A stretch of 64,000 nucleotides of DNA. It comes from Pseudanabaena sp. BC1403 (GTDB lineage Bacteria; Cyanobacteriota; Cyanobacteriia; Pseudanabaenales; Pseudanabaenaceae). Location of the stretch: contig NZ_PDDM01000008.1 of the NCBI RefSeq assembly GCF_002914585.1, positions 62,001-126,000 of the forward strand, in the 5' to 3' direction. Positions 49,908 through 58,335 of the stretch are shown in pieces. The notes under the pieces were generated by a model. It saw only the letters and a list, made by a program, of their open reading frames with translations. It did no database searches and was not told the DNA's origin. Made by a program: the position numbers and the translations under genes. Numbering within the stretch: the stretch's first letter is position 1; the number at the start of each line of letters is the position of its first letter.

Positions 49908-50744
49908 CTAAATTGGATTTTCCTTTTTCCAATCGTTTTCAGTCTTCGCATCTGCTGGAAAGAAACATTCAATTCTAATTTCCTGAAGAGTGATGTCGTA
50001 GGGAGTGCCAAGAGTTGCGATCGTTGAGAAAAACTGCCAATTTAGATTACTTTTCTTTAAGTGCATAGTAAGCAGCAAAGTATGTTGTGCAGAATGACTT
50101 GAGTTATTCCACAATTCAGAAGCATCAGGATAGCTCATGAGTTCATTAAACAACAAAGCAGACTGTTCACTCTCAATTGATGAATTAGCCTCGCGGTGTG
50201 TTCTCTGAAGCAAATGCCCAGCCACTTCTTCCCAATTAGCAATAAAGGGACGTAAACCCAGTGGATCGAAAACAACTCGCATCAAATTGATTTTTCCATC
50301 AACACAAAAAAGAGCTTGCAACTTGTTAGGATCGATGAAGGTATTAATCAGTCGGGCAGCGCCTTGATTGGTCAAGAGTAAATTCCAATAGCGATCTATG
50401 ACGATCGCAGGATAGGGTTCTTGCTGGTTCAGCATAAAATCGATCGCTTTGCAAACTGGTGTCATCTCAGGAGCCAACAAATCGGTTTCTGCATGAATAG
50501 GCGCAAAGCCAGCCGAACTAAGCATTAGATTTTGTTGCCTGAGAGGGATTTCTAAAACTGTCGCTAACTGCAATACCATCTCCTGACTAGGCTTTGCTCG
50601 TCCTGATTCCAAAAAGCTAATATGTCGCTGGGAGACTTGACTAGAAAGGGCAAGATCAAGCTGACTGAGGCTTCGGCGATCTCGCCATTGCTTCAGCATA
50701 GTTCCAAAGGTTGACTGTTGATGGTTGCTCGCCTGTTGTTGCAT
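49908..50744 (-). CDS. XRE-family regulator with MmyB-like ligand-binding domain
   Basis: 278-aa regulator. N-terminal helix-turn-helix (about 12-68: LKQWRDRRSLSQLDLALSSQ, ISFLESGRAKPS) and a C-terminal MmyB-like PAS-type domain (VIDRYWNLLLTNQGAARL) reported to bind fatty-acid-like ligands in relatives. ATG 50744 has GGGAG at 7 bp spacing. It is divergent from two membrane-protein genes with a 17-bp palindrome between, so it probably controls them and itself. Confidence 0.88.
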   Translation of the reverse strand: MQQQASNHQQSTFGTMLKQWRDRRSLSQLDLALSSQVSQRHISFLESGRAKPSQEMVLQLATVLEIPLRQQNLMLSSAGFAPIHAETDLLAPEMTPVCKAIDFMLNQQEPYPAIVIDRYWNLLLTNQGAARLINTFIDPNKLQALFCVDGKINLMRVVFDPLGLRPFIANWEEVAGHLLQRTHREANSSIESEQSALLFNELMSYPDASELWNNSSHSAQHTLLLTMHLKKSNLNWQFFSTIATLGTPYDITLQEIRIECFFPADAKTENDWKKENPI

Positions 50745-50770
50745 TATCAAACTCCCAAGACAACTTTTTG

Positions 50771-50787
50771 ATTACCTCTGAGGTAAT
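50771..50787. promoter_or_regulatory. palindromic operator between XRE regulator and membrane genes
   Basis: Perfect dyad ATTACCTCTGAGGTAAT (7-bp arms, centre CTG), 27 bp upstream of the regulator ATG. A looser GATTATCT/AGATAATG pair lies just beyond it, next to a TTGACA-like -35 at 50806-50811. Confidence 0.65.
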
Positions 50788-50881
50788 TGCTTTGATTATC
50801 TCTCTTTGACAAGATAATGACAAGCACATACACAGTCAACTGTCTATTTGGCTGATTCGCATAATTAAGAGTAATAACAAC

Positions 50882-51316
50882 ATGTCATTACCTCATTCTG
50901 TTCTATTTCCCTCTGAGTCGCTATTGCCCGCGATCGCTGCTGTATTATTTTTGCTATTCACCATATACATTCCTGCCAAAGATGAGCGGCGAATGAATAA
51001 CAGTTGGATATTTCCTGCTACGTTATCGCTTTTGTTCTTACTTTTTTCTTTGAAAGCGATCGCGTCAGAAGGACTGTCGGGAGTTTGGTTTGAACATACT
51101 CGCGATTTGTGGGGTAATCAGATTTGGTTCGACCTTCTCTTGGGAATTGGTATTGGATGGTACTTGATTGTACCGCAAGCAAAATCATTAGGAATGCGCC
51201 TATACCTTTGGTTAGCACTCATTGTTTGCACTGGCTGTATCGGTTTCTTAGCGATGATCGCACGCCTACTATACTTACGGGATTGTTCTGCGGAAGCTTT
51301 AGCAGTTGTCGAATAA
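50882..51316 (+). CDS. four-helix membrane protein of unknown function
   Basis: 144 aa with four hydrophobic segments (about 12-32, 43-62, 80-97 and 104-130). DUF2834-like in general outline but not assigned with confidence. Divergent from the XRE regulator. The leader and first codons resemble those of the next gene, which suggests shared control. Confidence 0.65.
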   Translation: MSLPHSVLFPSESLLPAIAAVLFLLFTIYIPAKDERRMNNSWIFPATLSLLFLLFSLKAIASEGLSGVWFEHTRDLWGNQIWFDLLLGIGIGWYLIVPQAKSLGMRLYLWLALIVCTGCIGFLAMIARLLYLRDCSAEALAVVE

Positions 51317-51384
51317 CTCAGTGACGTTATTTAGCAATCTCCCCATTATTTGTTTAATTTGGCTAATAAGAGTAACAAAACAAC

Positions 51385-51726
51385 ATGACATTACTACGCG
51401 CTTTTTTAATTACTGCTGCACTACTCATTTACTCCGTATCAATTTATGTCATTGTCACAATGGGCATTAACTATCCAGCCGTCTATCTTAGTGACATGTT
51501 AAAGCTTGACTGGCGATCGCAGTTCAACACAGATCTTTTGATTGCTCTATGCCTATCCTTTATTTGGGTTGCATGGCGAGAAGGATTTACCGCCAAGGGA
51601 TTTCTATTCGGCTTTCTGTTCATGAACTTGGGTTTTATGTTCGGATGTCCTTATTTGTTGTTCGCGACATATAAGGCAAACGGCAATGCCAAGGTTCTGC
51701 TACTAGGTGTCCATGCTGACAAGTGA
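51385..51726 (+). CDS. membrane protein of unknown function
   Basis: 113 aa with three hydrophobic segments (about 5-28, 50-62 and 71-95) and a GCPYLLFATYKANGN tail. It resembles small integral membrane proteins next to similar regulators. It follows the previous membrane gene by 68 bp; both start with the sequence CAACATG(T/A)CATTAC. Confidence 0.6.
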   Translation: MTLLRAFLITAALLIYSVSIYVIVTMGINYPAVYLSDMLKLDWRSQFNTDLLIALCLSFIWVAWREGFTAKGFLFGFLFMNLGFMFGCPYLLFATYKANGNAKVLLLGVHADK

Positions 51727-51758
51727 TCAAGATGGATTATTAGGAGCAATCGTTAAAG

Positions 51759-51840
51759 GTGATCGCCTAAAAATCATGACTCACAGTAATAGCGATCGCC
51801 TTGAGAAGATAGATTGTTAATGCGATCGCCTAGAGATCAA
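51759..51840. repeat. HIP1-alternating repeat array R1
   Basis: Unit A (CTAAAAATCATGACTCACAG type) and unit B (TTGAGAAGATAGATTGTTAA type) alternate, separated by GCGATCGC octamers. Three HIP1 or near-HIP1 sites about 30 bp apart. Confidence 0.75.
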
Positions 51841-52655
51841 TAAAACCAAAAAGCAGAAGTTGACAGACTATGCTGAAACCCTGAGTGAAGTTGCTTCACC
51901 TTGCTTTCATCTGAATCTTTATAAGCTGCTCCAAGTGCTACAATCATCGGTAAGAAATGCTCAATGCTTGGATGAGCGAGAGAATAAGACTCATGGGACT
52001 GAAAGTCCAGAATAGCAGATGTTCTCTCCTGAATGTTTTTTGTAGTTAACATATCAGTAACCCAACTATCAAATTTTCGACTCCACTCCTTGACAATATT
52101 TGGATTTTCTCCACTTAAAAAACTTTTTCGGAACTCTGCCTGATTATGAGTCACACCTCCACTACAAATAATCAGTACGCCTTCATCCTGCAAGGATTGT
52201 AGAGTTAGTCCCAATTTAAAGTGAAGTTGCAGATCGTAGTCTTGTTGCAGAGAAACTTGTAAAATTGGAATATGAGGCTCTGGAAACATCAGTGAGAGTG
52301 GAACCCACGCTCCATGATCTAACCCGCGATCGCGATCGATCTCACTTTCAAACCCATCATGAATTAGGCAGTCAATAATTTTGTCAGCAAGTTCAGGAGA
52401 ACCTTTCGCAGGATATCGATTCGAGTAGAGCGACTTAACTGGATGATCGTGAATTGTGATGGGAGATTGAGTTGCTGTCACTGAGAATGTCGGCGCGATG
52501 AAATGGGCTGATATACAAACAATCGCACGTGGCTGGATGTTTTGCAGCATTACACCTATTTCTTGCAAACGTTGATGGGTAGGATCTTGCGGACTCGTAG
52601 TGTAGACCGAAGCTCCATGCCCAACAAAAATAACGGGTAGTGTTTTCGATTCCAT
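51837..52655 (-). CDS. LigB-type extradiol dioxygenase (DODA family)
   Basis: 272-aa class III ring-cleavage dioxygenase like YgiD/4,5-DOPA dioxygenase. Metal ligands in FVGHGASVYT, ICISAHFIAP and the conserved GLDHGAWVPLSLMFPEP; ICSGGVTHN near the middle. Last gene of a three-gene minus-strand operon with a glutathione transferase and a dehydrogenase. Its 3' end abuts repeat array R1. Start ATG 52655 (MESKTLPVIF) is preferred. Confidence 0.88.
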   Translation of the reverse strand: MESKTLPVIFVGHGASVYTTSPQDPTHQRLQEIGVMLQNIQPRAIVCISAHFIAPTFSVTATQSPITIHDHPVKSLYSNRYPAKGSPELADKIIDCLIHDGFESEIDRDRGLDHGAWVPLSLMFPEPHIPILQVSLQQDYDLQLHFKLGLTLQSLQDEGVLIICSGGVTHNQAEFRKSFLSGENPNIVKEWSRKFDSWVTDMLTTKNIQERTSAILDFQSHESYSLAHPSIEHFLPMIVALGAAYKDSDESKVKQLHSGFQHSLSTSAFWFY

Positions 52656-52692
52656 AAGACTGACCAAATTAATTTCTATTGAGCACGATTGT

Positions 52693-53319
52693 TTATAGCG
52701 ACTTCAATACTTCTAGTCCTTTTGCAACAGCAGTCCGTTCGCCAACTATTTTTACCCAACGCTCCAGTGCAGTCAAGTTCTCGACTCGATCCGCGTGGGC
52801 ATTACGGATAAAGCTAAGTCCTCCCGATACCCAAGGATAATTCGCGATATCAGCGATCGAATAATCTCCAGCAATAAAAGTTTTATCTTGTAGATGGCAA
52901 TCGAGGACATTCAACAGACGGATACTTTCATCTAGATACCGATTAATTGCATAGGGCAACTTTTCTGGTGCCGATTGGGAGAAGTGTCCCCATTGTCCAA
53001 TCATCGGTCCGAGTCCACCGACTTGCCAAAATGTCCAAGAGAACACCTCAGCCCGATCTTTAACCTGAACGGGCAAGAGTTTACCGACTTTTTCCGCCAG
53101 ATAGACCAAGATTGCCCCAGACTCAAAGACTCGTTGATTGCTGTCGCGATCAACAATGGCGGGGATTTTGCCATTGGGATTGATGGCAAGGAAAGCCTCT
53201 GCGTGCTGCTCTCCTTTGGCAATGTTGATGGTAAAAAGCTGATAGGGCAGACCGATCTCTTCTAGCATAATCGATGCCTTCTGACCATTTGGTGTGTTCG
53301 CTGTATATAGTTCGATCAT
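52693..53319 (-). CDS. glutathione S-transferase family protein
   Basis: 208 aa. N-terminal thioredoxin-fold domain (IELYTANTPNGQKASIMLEE, NPNGKIPAI and the ESGAILVYLAEK glutathione-binding motif) and a C-terminal helical domain with ADIANYPWV. The pattern is of the YghU/YfcG (Nu) class with disulfide reductase or detoxifying activity. Middle gene of the operon, 41 bp after the SDR gene and 37 bp before the dioxygenase gene's chosen start. Confidence 0.9.
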   Translation of the reverse strand: MIELYTANTPNGQKASIMLEEIGLPYQLFTINIAKGEQHAEAFLAINPNGKIPAIVDRDSNQRVFESGAILVYLAEKVGKLLPVQVKDRAEVFSWTFWQVGGLGPMIGQWGHFSQSAPEKLPYAINRYLDESIRLLNVLDCHLQDKTFIAGDYSIADIANYPWVSGGLSFIRNAHADRVENLTALERWVKIVGERTAVAKGLEVLKSL

Positions 53320-53360
53320 TTGTTTTTACCTCTAATACTTTAGTTTCTAAGAAGGGAAAG

Positions 53361-54095
53361 TTACAAAATCCCACCGTTAGCTTGGATATTCTGTCCTGTT
53401 ACCCAATGAGCATCATCACTGACCAAGAAAGCCACGACATTTGCCACATCATCGGGTTCTCCCAATCGTCCAAGGGGGGTTTGCTGAATCAGTTGATTTA
53501 TTGCTTCTTGGGGCATAATCAATCCGTCTGTGTTTGTGACACCTGGGGAAACCACATTCACCGTTACCTGACGATGTCCAATTTCCTTAGATAAGGCAAA
53601 GGCGAAACGTTCGCCTGCTGCTTTACTCGCCGCATAAATGCCACCAGCAGGGATGGACATCATTGTACCGCCAGTAGAAAATTGCACGATACGCCCGCCA
53701 TCTTTGACGCGATTGGCAGCAGCTTGCAACACGTACATTGCACCTTTGGCATTGACTGAAAACACTTTGTCAAAGTCTTCTTCGGTTAATTCGCTATGAG
53801 GCTTAAATAACGATGCTCCTGCCACATTTACAACAATATTGATCGCCCCGAATTTCTGCTCGGTTTCTTCAAATAAACGCAAAACATCTGCTTTGTTCGC
53901 CACACTGCCTTGAATTGCGATCGCCCGTCCGCCGTTCGATAAAATCTCTTGCACAACAGCCTCAGCTTTGTCTGGGGAGGAAACATAGTTCACTACTACT
54001 GCCGCGCCATCTTGACTTAGCCGTTTAGCAACAGCCCGTCCAATACCGCGAGATGCAGCGGTTACGATTGCCACTTTTCCAGTTAATGTTGCCAT
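53361..54095 (-). CDS. short-chain dehydrogenase/reductase
   Basis: 244-aa classical SDR: TGxxxGIG as VTAASRGIGRAVA, NVAGASLF (NNAG-type), and active-site YAASKAAG. The C-terminal VTGQNIQANGGIL is typical. First gene of a three-gene operon divergent from a LysR regulator; the 15-bp dyad at 54170 lies between. Substrate unknown. Confidence 0.92.
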   Translation of the reverse strand: MATLTGKVAIVTAASRGIGRAVAKRLSQDGAAVVVNYVSSPDKAEAVVQEILSNGGRAIAIQGSVANKADVLRLFEETEQKFGAINIVVNVAGASLFKPHSELTEEDFDKVFSVNAKGAMYVLQAAANRVKDGGRIVQFSTGGTMMSIPAGGIYAASKAAGERFAFALSKEIGHRQVTVNVVSPGVTNTDGLIMPQEAINQLIQQTPLGRLGEPDDVANVVAFLVSDDAHWVTGQNIQANGGIL

Positions 54096-54169
54096 AGTCT
54101 TAATCCTCAGTAATTTTTATTATTCATTTACTTTAGATTGTTGTTCCCAAAAGATTAAGATGGTTTTGA

Positions 54170-54184
54170 GGAACAGACTGTTCC
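54170..54184. promoter_or_regulatory. candidate LysR operator
   Basis: Perfect dyad GGAACAGACTGTTCC (7-bp arms, one central base) in the divergent SDR/LysR spacer, about 46 bp from the LysR ATG and 75 bp from the SDR ATG. Confidence 0.6.
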
Positions 54185-54230
54185 ATAAAAGCAACAATCC
54201 TAGTGATTGTCCTCGTCAGCTAAAAGTGTT

Positions 54231-55127
54231 ATGGAAAATCTTAATGACATCATGATTTTCACAAAGATTGTGGAGCAGGGCAGTCTCACGGCTGCTGCGG
54301 AGAGACTTGCACTCCCGAAATCTTCAGTTAGCAGGGCTCTATCGCGTTTAGAAGAACGGCTTAGTACTCGACTTTTACAACGTTCCACTCGTCGTATCCA
54401 TCTCACAGAAATTGGTCGCCGCTATTATGACCATTGTTGTCGGATTGTTCAGGAATTAGAAGTTGCGAATAGTATGGTGGGAAATTATCAGTCTCAACCA
54501 TCAGGTCTATTAAGGATTACGGCTCCCTATATTTTGGGACAAGCTTTCTTAGGGGCAATCGTGATCGAGTTCTTAAACTCCTATCCCAATGTACAATGCA
54601 AAGTTGAGCTATCAAATCGTCATATAGACCTAATAGAAGAGGGATTTGACTTAGGAATTAGGGTAGGGAAGTTACCCGACAGCTCATTGATGATGCAACA
54701 TTTGGGACAAGCTACTGCTGCATTATTTGCAAGTCCAATTTATCTTGAAAAGTATGGTAATCCTCAAATCCCTGCGGATCTTCAAAATCACATTCTGCTA
54801 GATAATACTAAAACTCTCAAAAAAAGCTGGAAACTCTGTCAAGGTTCATTACAGACTGAAATTCCTGTTTTGCCTCGATTAGTTTGTAATGATATGGCAA
54901 TTTTATTAGAAGCTGCGATCGCTCACCAAGGAATAGCTGTTTTACCTATGTTTGCCACGATCGATGCAGTAAAGAATCTTCAACTAAAGCGAGTCTTGCA
55001 AGATTGGTATATTAAGAAAGTTGAGATTAACGCGCTTTATCCATCTTATAAAGACCTATCACCAGTCGTTAGCGCTTTTATCGATTTAGCAAGACAATCC
55101 TTAAAGAAGGTCTTGATCGATGCGTAA
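54231..55127 (+). CDS. LysR-family transcriptional regulator
   Basis: 298 aa. N-terminal helix-turn-helix (IFTKIVEQGSLTAAAERLAL, then VSRALSRLEERLSTRLLQRST) and a substrate-binding domain. Divergent from the SDR-GST-dioxygenase operon, which it likely controls. ATG 54231 starts at the family's normal position. Confidence 0.93.
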   Translation: MENLNDIMIFTKIVEQGSLTAAAERLALPKSSVSRALSRLEERLSTRLLQRSTRRIHLTEIGRRYYDHCCRIVQELEVANSMVGNYQSQPSGLLRITAPYILGQAFLGAIVIEFLNSYPNVQCKVELSNRHIDLIEEGFDLGIRVGKLPDSSLMMQHLGQATAALFASPIYLEKYGNPQIPADLQNHILLDNTKTLKKSWKLCQGSLQTEIPVLPRLVCNDMAILLEAAIAHQGIAVLPMFATIDAVKNLQLKRVLQDWYIKKVEINALYPSYKDLSPVVSAFIDLARQSLKKVLIDA

Positions 55128-55168
55128 ATAATGTTGTTAGGTGATTGCTAAATTTTTGCGGGGAGAGG

Positions 55169-55318
55169 GGATCACCTTTAGAAGATAGATTGTTTGTGCG
55201 ATCGCCTAAAAACCACGATTCACAGTTATAGCGATCGGCTTTAGAAGATAGATGTTGATGCGATCGCCTAGAAATCACGACTCACAGTATTAGCGATCAC
55301 CTTTAGAAGATAGATGTC
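55169..55318. repeat. HIP1-alternating repeat array R2
   Basis: Order B-A-B-A-B. The A unit reads CTAGAAATCACGACTCACAG, the B unit CTTTAGAAGATAGATTG, each separated by GCGATCGC or one-base variants. The last B unit is part of the 3' coding end of the HxlR gene. Confidence 0.8.
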
Positions 55319-55616
55319 GTTTTTTTTCGAGTTCTCTTACTTTATCCAAGATTTCAAGGAACAGTAATCCAAACTGCGTAAACTTGTACTCTACTCTTGG
55401 CGGTACTTCTGGGAATGCTATGCGCTCTAGAATGTCAAAATCCACCATTTTGTGCAAACAAGCATTCAATACCTTAGTGGTGAGTCCATCCAATGATCGT
55501 GTAATTGCTCCTGGGCGATCAATACCTTCTTGAATTAAGCCTAAAATTCGCATTGACCACTTACAGCCAACAATATATTCGAGCATTTCCGAAACTGTAG
55601 TTTGAGTGGTTGGCAT
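55290..55616 (-). CDS. HxlR-family winged-helix regulator
   Basis: 108-aa HxlR/MarR-type regulator: CKWSMRILGLIQEGIDRPGA, LTTKVLNACLHKMVDF and EVPPRVEYKFTQFG are typical. The C-terminal residues HLSSKGDR and the stop codon come from repeat array R2, so the natural 3' end has been overwritten. The core domain is intact. Divergent from an SDR gene, which it probably regulates; a GTAC-N10-GTAC motif at 55670-55687 may be its operator. Confidence 0.88.
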   Translation of the reverse strand: MPTTQTTVSEMLEYIVGCKWSMRILGLIQEGIDRPGAITRSLDGLTTKVLNACLHKMVDFDILERIAFPEVPPRVEYKFTQFGLLFLEILDKVRELEKKRHLSSKGDR

Positions 55617-55669
55617 ATCAATCGTAGTTGTGGTTAAGAATAATATTTAGTGACGTTGCTACTCAACTT

Positions 55670-55687
55670 GTACCAAAAAGTGCGTAC
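55670..55687. promoter_or_regulatory. candidate HxlR operator
   Basis: GTACCAAAAAGTGCGTAC, half-sites GTAC spaced by ten bases; a partial copy CCCAAAAGTGCTTGC follows at once. It lies midway between the two divergent starts. Confidence 0.45.
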
Positions 55688-55779
55688 CTTTCCCAAAAGT
55701 GCTTGCTTTTCAAACTCCTTGAATTATCTCTATTATGCTCTCATCAACTCAATCAAATTCAGAAATAGGAGAATATATT

Positions 55780-56553
55780 ATGTATTCGGAATTTAAGAAT
55801 CAGCAAGCATTAGTAATCGGTGGAAATAGCGGCATCGGTCTAGAAGTTGCCAAAACTCTTCTCAAGCAAGGGGCGATCGTAACCATTGTGGGTCGCAATG
55901 TTTCTAAGCTTGAAGAAGCATCATCTTTTCTCAGTCAATTCGGGGATATTAAAACTTGGCAATCCGATCTTAGCGATCGCCAACAAGTTACTCAACTTAC
56001 AGAACGCATTGCCACCGAGTTATCTGAAGTTCGCTATCTCATCAATTCGGCTGGGGTGTTTTTACCAAAATCATTCTTAGAACATGATGGTGAAGATTAC
56101 GATCGCTATCTAGATCTAAATCGCGGTACTTTTTTTGCAACGCAACAAGTGGCTCGAAACATGACTAGATCGGGGAGTGGCGCTATTGTCAACATTGGAT
56201 CAATGTGGGCGCATCAAGCGATCGCCGCTACTCCATCTTCGGCTTATTCGATGGCGAAGGCAGGATTACATTCTCTTACGCAACATTTAGCTATGGAATT
56301 AGCGCAGTATAACATCCGCGTAAATGCTGTTGCCCCTGCCGTGGTGGAAACGTCTATCTATGGCGCATTTATTAAGCCTGATGAGATTCATACAACCTTA
56401 CAAGGCTTCAATAGTTTTCATCCCATTGGTCGAGTGGGTCTACCAATTGATGTTGCCGAAACTGTGGTATTTCTTCTCTCTAATCAAACGTCTTGGGTCA
56501 CAGGAGCGGTATGGGATGTTGATGGTGGCGTGATGGCAGGACGCAATTCTTAA
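55780..56553 (+). CDS. short-chain dehydrogenase/reductase
   Basis: 257-aa [22 protein letters not shown] cofactor motif, [10 protein letters not shown], and [11 protein letters not shown] active site; C-terminal [16 protein letters not shown] 55780 has GGAG at 8 bp spacing; the longer frame from 55735 would have none. Divergent from the HxlR regulator. Confidence 0.92.
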   Translation: MYSEFKNQQALVIGGNSGIGLEVAKTLLKQGAIVTIVGRNVSKLEEASSFLSQFGDIKTWQSDLSDRQQVTQLTERIATELSEVRYLINSAGVFLPKSFLEHDGEDYDRYLDLNRGTFFATQQVARNMTRSGSGAIVNIGSMWAHQAIAATPSSAYSMAKAGLHSLTQHLAMELAQYNIRVNAVAPAVVETSIYGAFIKPDEIHTTLQGFNSFHPIGRVGLPIDVAETVVFLLSNQTSWVTGAVWDVDGGVMAGRNS

Positions 56554-56565
56554 TATAAAGTTAGA

Positions 56566-56606
56566 GCGATCGCCTAGAAATCACGACTCACAGTATTAGC
56601 GATCGC
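56566..56606. repeat. HIP1-alternating repeat R3 (single A unit)
   Basis: One A unit (CTAGAAATCACGACTCACAG) between two GCGATCGC octamers. Same as in R2. Confidence 0.75.
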
Positions 56607-56658
56607 GAGGAAGTTGAGCAATTAGTAATGGTAAGAACCGACTGAATCTTTTCCTAAA

Positions 56659-57201
56659 CTAGAGTCCTAAAATCTTTGGCAAGTTAGAGATCGCCCTTTT
56701 GAATGGTTCGTTATTACCCAAACATCTAGATAAAATCAACGTCCCCTCAATCTGGGCAATCGCATCTTCAGCGTTACTACGAGCGACTTTCATATCCTGT
56801 CCAGCCTCAACCAAAACATCTGCCAAAGCCGAGATCCATGCAGATAGAGTCTGCTGAATGGGAGCCTGAAATAAGGTTTGCGCCTCCCCAAATGATAGAA
56901 GATCTAAGAAGCAAGACGAACAGCCGTTATTGTAAAACAGATTGAGGGTTTTACCCATAGCGCGAATCCGATCTAAGGGTTTGCCCTTTCCTTGTAGTGG
57001 TTTCAATAAATTTGCATCTAAATCTGTATAAAGGCGATCGATTACAGTTGCCGCCATCTCCTCTTTTCCTTTAGGGAAGTAATGGTACAAACTAGCCCTA
57101 CCCAACCCAGTCGCTTCCGAAATTTTAGAAAGGGATGCGCCTTCATAACCGTGCTGGCGGAACACGTCACTTAATTTAGCAACTACAGTATCTTTAGACA
57201 T
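56659..57201 (-). CDS. TetR-family regulator
   Basis: 180 aa. Helix-turn-helix at the N-terminus (VFRQHGYEGASLSKISEATG, LGRASLYHYFPKGKEEM) and a ligand-binding domain with the NGCSSCFLDLLSF Cys pair. Looks like a LmrA/YxaF-type regulator. Divergent from the hydrolase gene, with three operator-like sites between. Those Cys could give thiol sensing (inference). Confidence 0.92.
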   Translation of the reverse strand: MSKDTVVAKLSDVFRQHGYEGASLSKISEATGLGRASLYHYFPKGKEEMAATVIDRLYTDLDANLLKPLQGKGKPLDRIRAMGKTLNLFYNNGCSSCFLDLLSFGEAQTLFQAPIQQTLSAWISALADVLVEAGQDMKVARSNAEDAIAQIEGTLILSRCLGNNEPFKRAISNLPKILGL

Positions 57202-57325
57202 TTAATTACCTCTGTGTAAGTGTTGCAAGGCAAGTTCTTTCGTTATTCAAATTAAGAAACAGCCCCGCAGGATAGGTTTTTACCTGATTTTAGTTACAAA
57301 CTCAGAAACACTTTTTAAATATTAT

Positions 57326-57339
57326 ACCAAATGTTCGGT
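57326..57339. promoter_or_regulatory. TetR operator-like site 1
   Basis: ACCAAATGTTCGGT, related to the two sites near the hydrolase promoter. It lies 125 bp upstream of the TetR gene, so autoregulation is possible. Confidence 0.5.
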
Positions 57340-57384
57340 GTAAATATATCGATTCAAGCCCAAACAAAAAACTTAAAAAATGTG

Positions 57385-57413
57385 TTGACAATAAACCGAT
57401 CGTTCGATACGAT
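57385..57413 (+). promoter_or_regulatory. sigma-70 promoter of the hydrolase gene
   Basis: TTGACA at 57385-57390, a 17-bp spacer and TACGAT at 57408-57413, a near-consensus promoter. The -10 is overlapped by operator site 2. Confidence 0.7.
57395..57408. promoter_or_regulatory. TetR operator-like site 2
   Basis: ACCGATCGTTCGAT, between -35 and -10 of the hydrolase promoter. A similar site follows in inverted orientation. Confidence 0.65.
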
Positions 57414-57419
57414 AAATGC

Positions 57420-57433
57420 ATCGAACGTTCAGT
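57420..57433. promoter_or_regulatory. TetR operator-like site 3
   Basis: On the minus strand it reads ACTGAACGTTCGAT, matching site 2 at 12 of 14 positions. It covers the expected transcription start, a classic repressor position. Confidence 0.65.
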
Positions 57434-57462
57434 ACACAAAAGCAAATCAAAGGATGATAGCC

Positions 57463-58335
57463 ATGACTACTTACAACAACATTTCCATTGACGGTTTGAA
57501 TATCTTTTATCGTGAAGCAGGGGCAAAAGACAAGCCTACAATCGTTTTACTACATGGATATCCTGCCTCTTCACATATGTATCGGGATTTGATGAACGAA
57601 TTGTCTGACCAATTTCATTTGGTTGCTCCCGACTACCCTGGATTTGGCAATAGCGAAACGCCAGCGATCGACAAGTTTGAATACAGCTTCGATCGCCTCG
57701 CCGAAATTACTGAGCATTTTCTTCAAGCATTGGGATTGAATCGCTTTAGCCTGTACGTACAAGATTACGGTGCGCCCGTCGGCTTTAGAATTGCATCTCA
57801 GCATCCCGACTGGATTCAAGCCTTGATCGTCCAGAATGGCAATGCCTATGAAGAAGGCTTGACTCCCGCTTGGCAAGCATTTCGAGATTTGTGGAGCGAT
57901 CGCAGCGAAGCAACTGAAGCGCCAGTGCGGGGATTCCTGACAAGAGATACAACCATTTTCTTCTATACTGCGGGTACTAAATCTGCTCAGAATATTAATC
58001 CTGACAACTGGAATCTCGTTCAGTCCTTTTTAGATCGTCCAGAAAATGCGGCTGCTCAAATGGAATTGTTTTACAACTATCGCGCCAACTTGGATCGCTA
58101 TCCTCAATGGCATGAATATTTCCGCAGCCATCAACCACCAACGCTGATTGTTTGGGGTAAGAACGATCCATTTTTTGGTCCAGAGGGAGCCAATGCTTTT
58201 AAACGGGATCTAAAAAATGCAGAAGTACATCTTCTCGATACAGGACATTTTGCCCTGGATGAAGAAGGAGAAGCGATCGCATCCCATATCCGCCGATTCC
58301 TTCCAGCCAATATCCCATTTCAAGTAAATAATTAG
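57463..58335 (+). CDS. alpha/beta hydrolase with Asp nucleophile (dehalogenase/epoxide hydrolase-like)
   Basis: 290-aa hydrolase. Oxyanion motif LLHGYPASSHMYR, nucleophile elbow LYVQDYGAPVGFRIA with Asp rather than Ser, and the C-terminal LLDTGHFALDEEGE with catalytic His. An Asp nucleophile points to haloalkane dehalogenase or epoxide hydrolase chemistry. ATG 57463 has AAAGGA at proper distance. Controlled by the divergent TetR gene (inference from operators). Confidence 0.9.
   Translation: MTTYNNISIDGLNIFYREAGAKDKPTIVLLHGYPASSHMYRDLMNELSDQFHLVAPDYPGFGNSETPAIDKFEYSFDRLAEITEHFLQALGLNRFSLYVQDYGAPVGFRIASQHPDWIQALIVQNGNAYEEGLTPAWQAFRDLWSDRSEATEAPVRGFLTRDTTIFFYTAGTKSAQNINPDNWNLVQSFLDRPENAAAQMELFYNYRANLDRYPQWHEYFRSHQPPTLIVWGKNDPFFGPEGANAFKRDLKNAEVHLLDTGHFALDEEGEAIASHIRRFLPANIPFQVNN

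Noticed and set aside
52001-52655. Possible transposase or IS remnants in the regulator-rich region
   Set aside because: I looked for transposase motifs and terminal repeats there and found only the HIP1-spaced arrays; no transposase-like protein is encoded.
53274-53594. 106-codon plus-strand frame opposite the GST/SDR genes
   Set aside because: Antisense shadow of two well-supported genes.
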